Of a stretch of 64,000 nt of DNA, positions 63,057-64,000 are shown piece by piece. A program made the position numbers and the translations under genes. The notes beneath the pieces are model-generated. The model searched no databases. It saw only the letters and a program-made list of their open reading frames with translations, and was not told where the DNA came from. The stretch lies in assembly GCA_022495995.1 (NCBI GenBank), contig JAFEMH010002560.1, forward strand, positions 248,001 to 312,000. Reading direction: 5' to 3'. The DNA comes from Adenophora triphylla var. japonica (Eukaryota; Streptophyta; Magnoliopsida; Asterales; Campanulaceae). Position 1 is the stretch's first letter. Every line of letters starts with the position of its first letter.

Positions 63057-64000
63057 GTGTCTCTTTAGGCTCTTGCACTGACCCCAGGTTCACTTTGGTC
63101 ATAACCTCTTCGGTAGCTTGGGCCCGATTGTCCTCTTGGTCAACTACACGCTTGAGAGCTTCTTTAATGTATTGTTCATTTAATGTGTCTGCTTCTTTAT
63201 CAATTGAGTTATTAACGCCTTTTAAGTTGTTTGTTAACTTATCAGTTGTTAAAGTGGCAATGAGAGGATACTCCGAAAGGTCAGACTTTTCATTAAACGA
63301 GAACGGAAATACATGGTTGGCTACATTATCATAGTCTTCCGGCGTAAGGCCATTGGACGACTCAGAGGACTGGACTTTTACAAGGACTGACTCAGAGGGT
63401 TCGAGACCGGGTTTAGGGAGATGTGGGTCCAGGCCCAGCTTGTCTTCCATTTCTGTCTGGCTTGCCCTTGGTCCGGTAAAAGTTACCCAATTCTTCAGTG
63501 GCATTGCTGGATGCTTGATGAGGGTTTGGGCGAGAGGCTTGGCTTCTTCTGTCTCAATCATGGCGATCATGCTGTTTTCGGAGCCCAGGTCAATCAGATT
63601 TGGCACCTCCATGATTTCTTCAAAAAGACTCTGTAGAGCTGGTCCACTGAGAGCGTCTTCTATGAATTCTGGTTCCTTCTGCTTTGGAGTTACTGTCTCG
63701 AATGTGGCCTCGGTGGCTGCTCCGAACAATCTGTTTCCCGTGAAGAGTACCACTGAGTTGCTCTTCCAAGTGCAGGATTCCCTTGAATGTGTACTTCGTC
63801 TTTGGGTGTGGTGGCGGTTGGTCCAGGTAGAGCCGTGATGTCGAGGAACGCTCCCTTATCGGATTAGCCTTGAGTCCTCGAAATGCTTGAGGTCCCGTGC
63901 TAGCCTGTTCCATCCTTTACGTAGTCTCTGTGCTGACTATCCCTGCTTCTTTCTCATCTTCATCGGTTCCTGTTCCGTCCCCTCGATTCTGGCTCGGTTC
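62986..64000 (-). pseudogene. pol: Pre-RT region of E6
   Basis: The 255-residue frame 63753-62986 is acidic with LTPEDYDNVANHVFPFSFNEK split as LTPEDYDNVANHVF and SFNEK, SEYPLIATLTTDKLTNN, EDNRAQATEEVMTKVNLG; it matches E5 45090-45470. No recognised enzyme domain. 63754-64000 continues the same region to the window edge in disturbed frames. Confidence 0.75.

Larger units (their letters stand above)
50809..64000 (-). mobile_element. E6: Ogre-like element with pol and two antisense genes
   Basis: Minus strand; 3' LTR at left, 5' part beyond the right edge. From right to left: pre-RT region, RT, RNase H pair, integrase, conserved hairpin, antisense DUF7745-like gene, antisense plant-mobile-domain gene, three minisatellites, 3' tail, 3' LTR. 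LTR and tail match E3. It sits in the 5' end of the E5 antisense gene; flank ataat (50804-50808). Confidence 0.85.

Overview
The window is plant nuclear DNA made almost entirely of nested transposable elements. I see no bacterial-type gene, tRNA, rRNA or clearly intact single-copy host gene. The evidence for a plant, probably a eudicot with a large repeat-rich genome, is: Ty3/gypsy elements with the doubled RNase H, PBS and antisense extra genes of the plant Tat/Ogre lineages; TA-flanked MITEs ending in CTCCCTCCGTCCC; a MULE and a hAT derivative; and a spliced plant-mobile-domain gene. No species can be named.

Layout. E1 (1-7534, +) is the 3' half of a Tat/Retand-like element: decayed RNase H and integrase, an array of covarying hairpins, a spliced antisense gene, and its 3' LTR. 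7535-13383 is AT-rich non-coding DNA with a fold-back element, five tourist/stowaway-like MITEs and a 2.4-kb MULE that carries an 11-bp minisatellite. E2 (13384-21493, resuming 34957-35189, +) is an older Tat-like element. A solo LTR sits between its gag and protease (TSD gcaag), and E3 sits in its last integrase codons. E3 (21494-34951, -, TSD atcac) is a complete but non-autonomous Ogre-like element: gag, two protease domains separated by repeated unknown domains, and no RT or integrase. Its 3' LTR holds a 1.4-kb hAT-like insertion (TSD gtgaaact). E4 (35190-39643, +) is an Ogre-like element cut off after gag. It is interrupted by the LTR E4b (39644-40746), which is interrupted by E5 (40747-50808, +). 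E5 has a nearly intact pol but no gag core or protease, and its antisense gene is cut by E6 (50809-64000, -, continuing off the right edge). E6 shares the LTR and 3' end of E3 but has pol, plus two antisense genes between pol and 3' LTR: a DUF7745-like ORF and a four-exon plant-mobile-domain gene.

How the parts relate. E3 has the cis signals of E6 (LTR, PBS, 3' tail) without RT or integrase, so it was probably mobilised by an E6-like partner. E2 > E4 > E4b > E5 > E6 is an inferred five-level nest; only the E3, solo-LTR, hAT and MULE boundaries are proven here by target-site duplications on both sides.

The most interesting signals are structural rather than coding. (1) Six LTRs carry a palindrome 15-25 bp upstream of the TATA box; the sequences differ but the place is the same. 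(2) Dense arrays of short hairpins with compensatory arm changes occur in E1, E3, E4, E5 and E6. (3) A repeated, unassigned protein domain lies between the two proteases of E3. (4) A GAACTACG...ACGTAGG element brackets the antisense cargo of E6.
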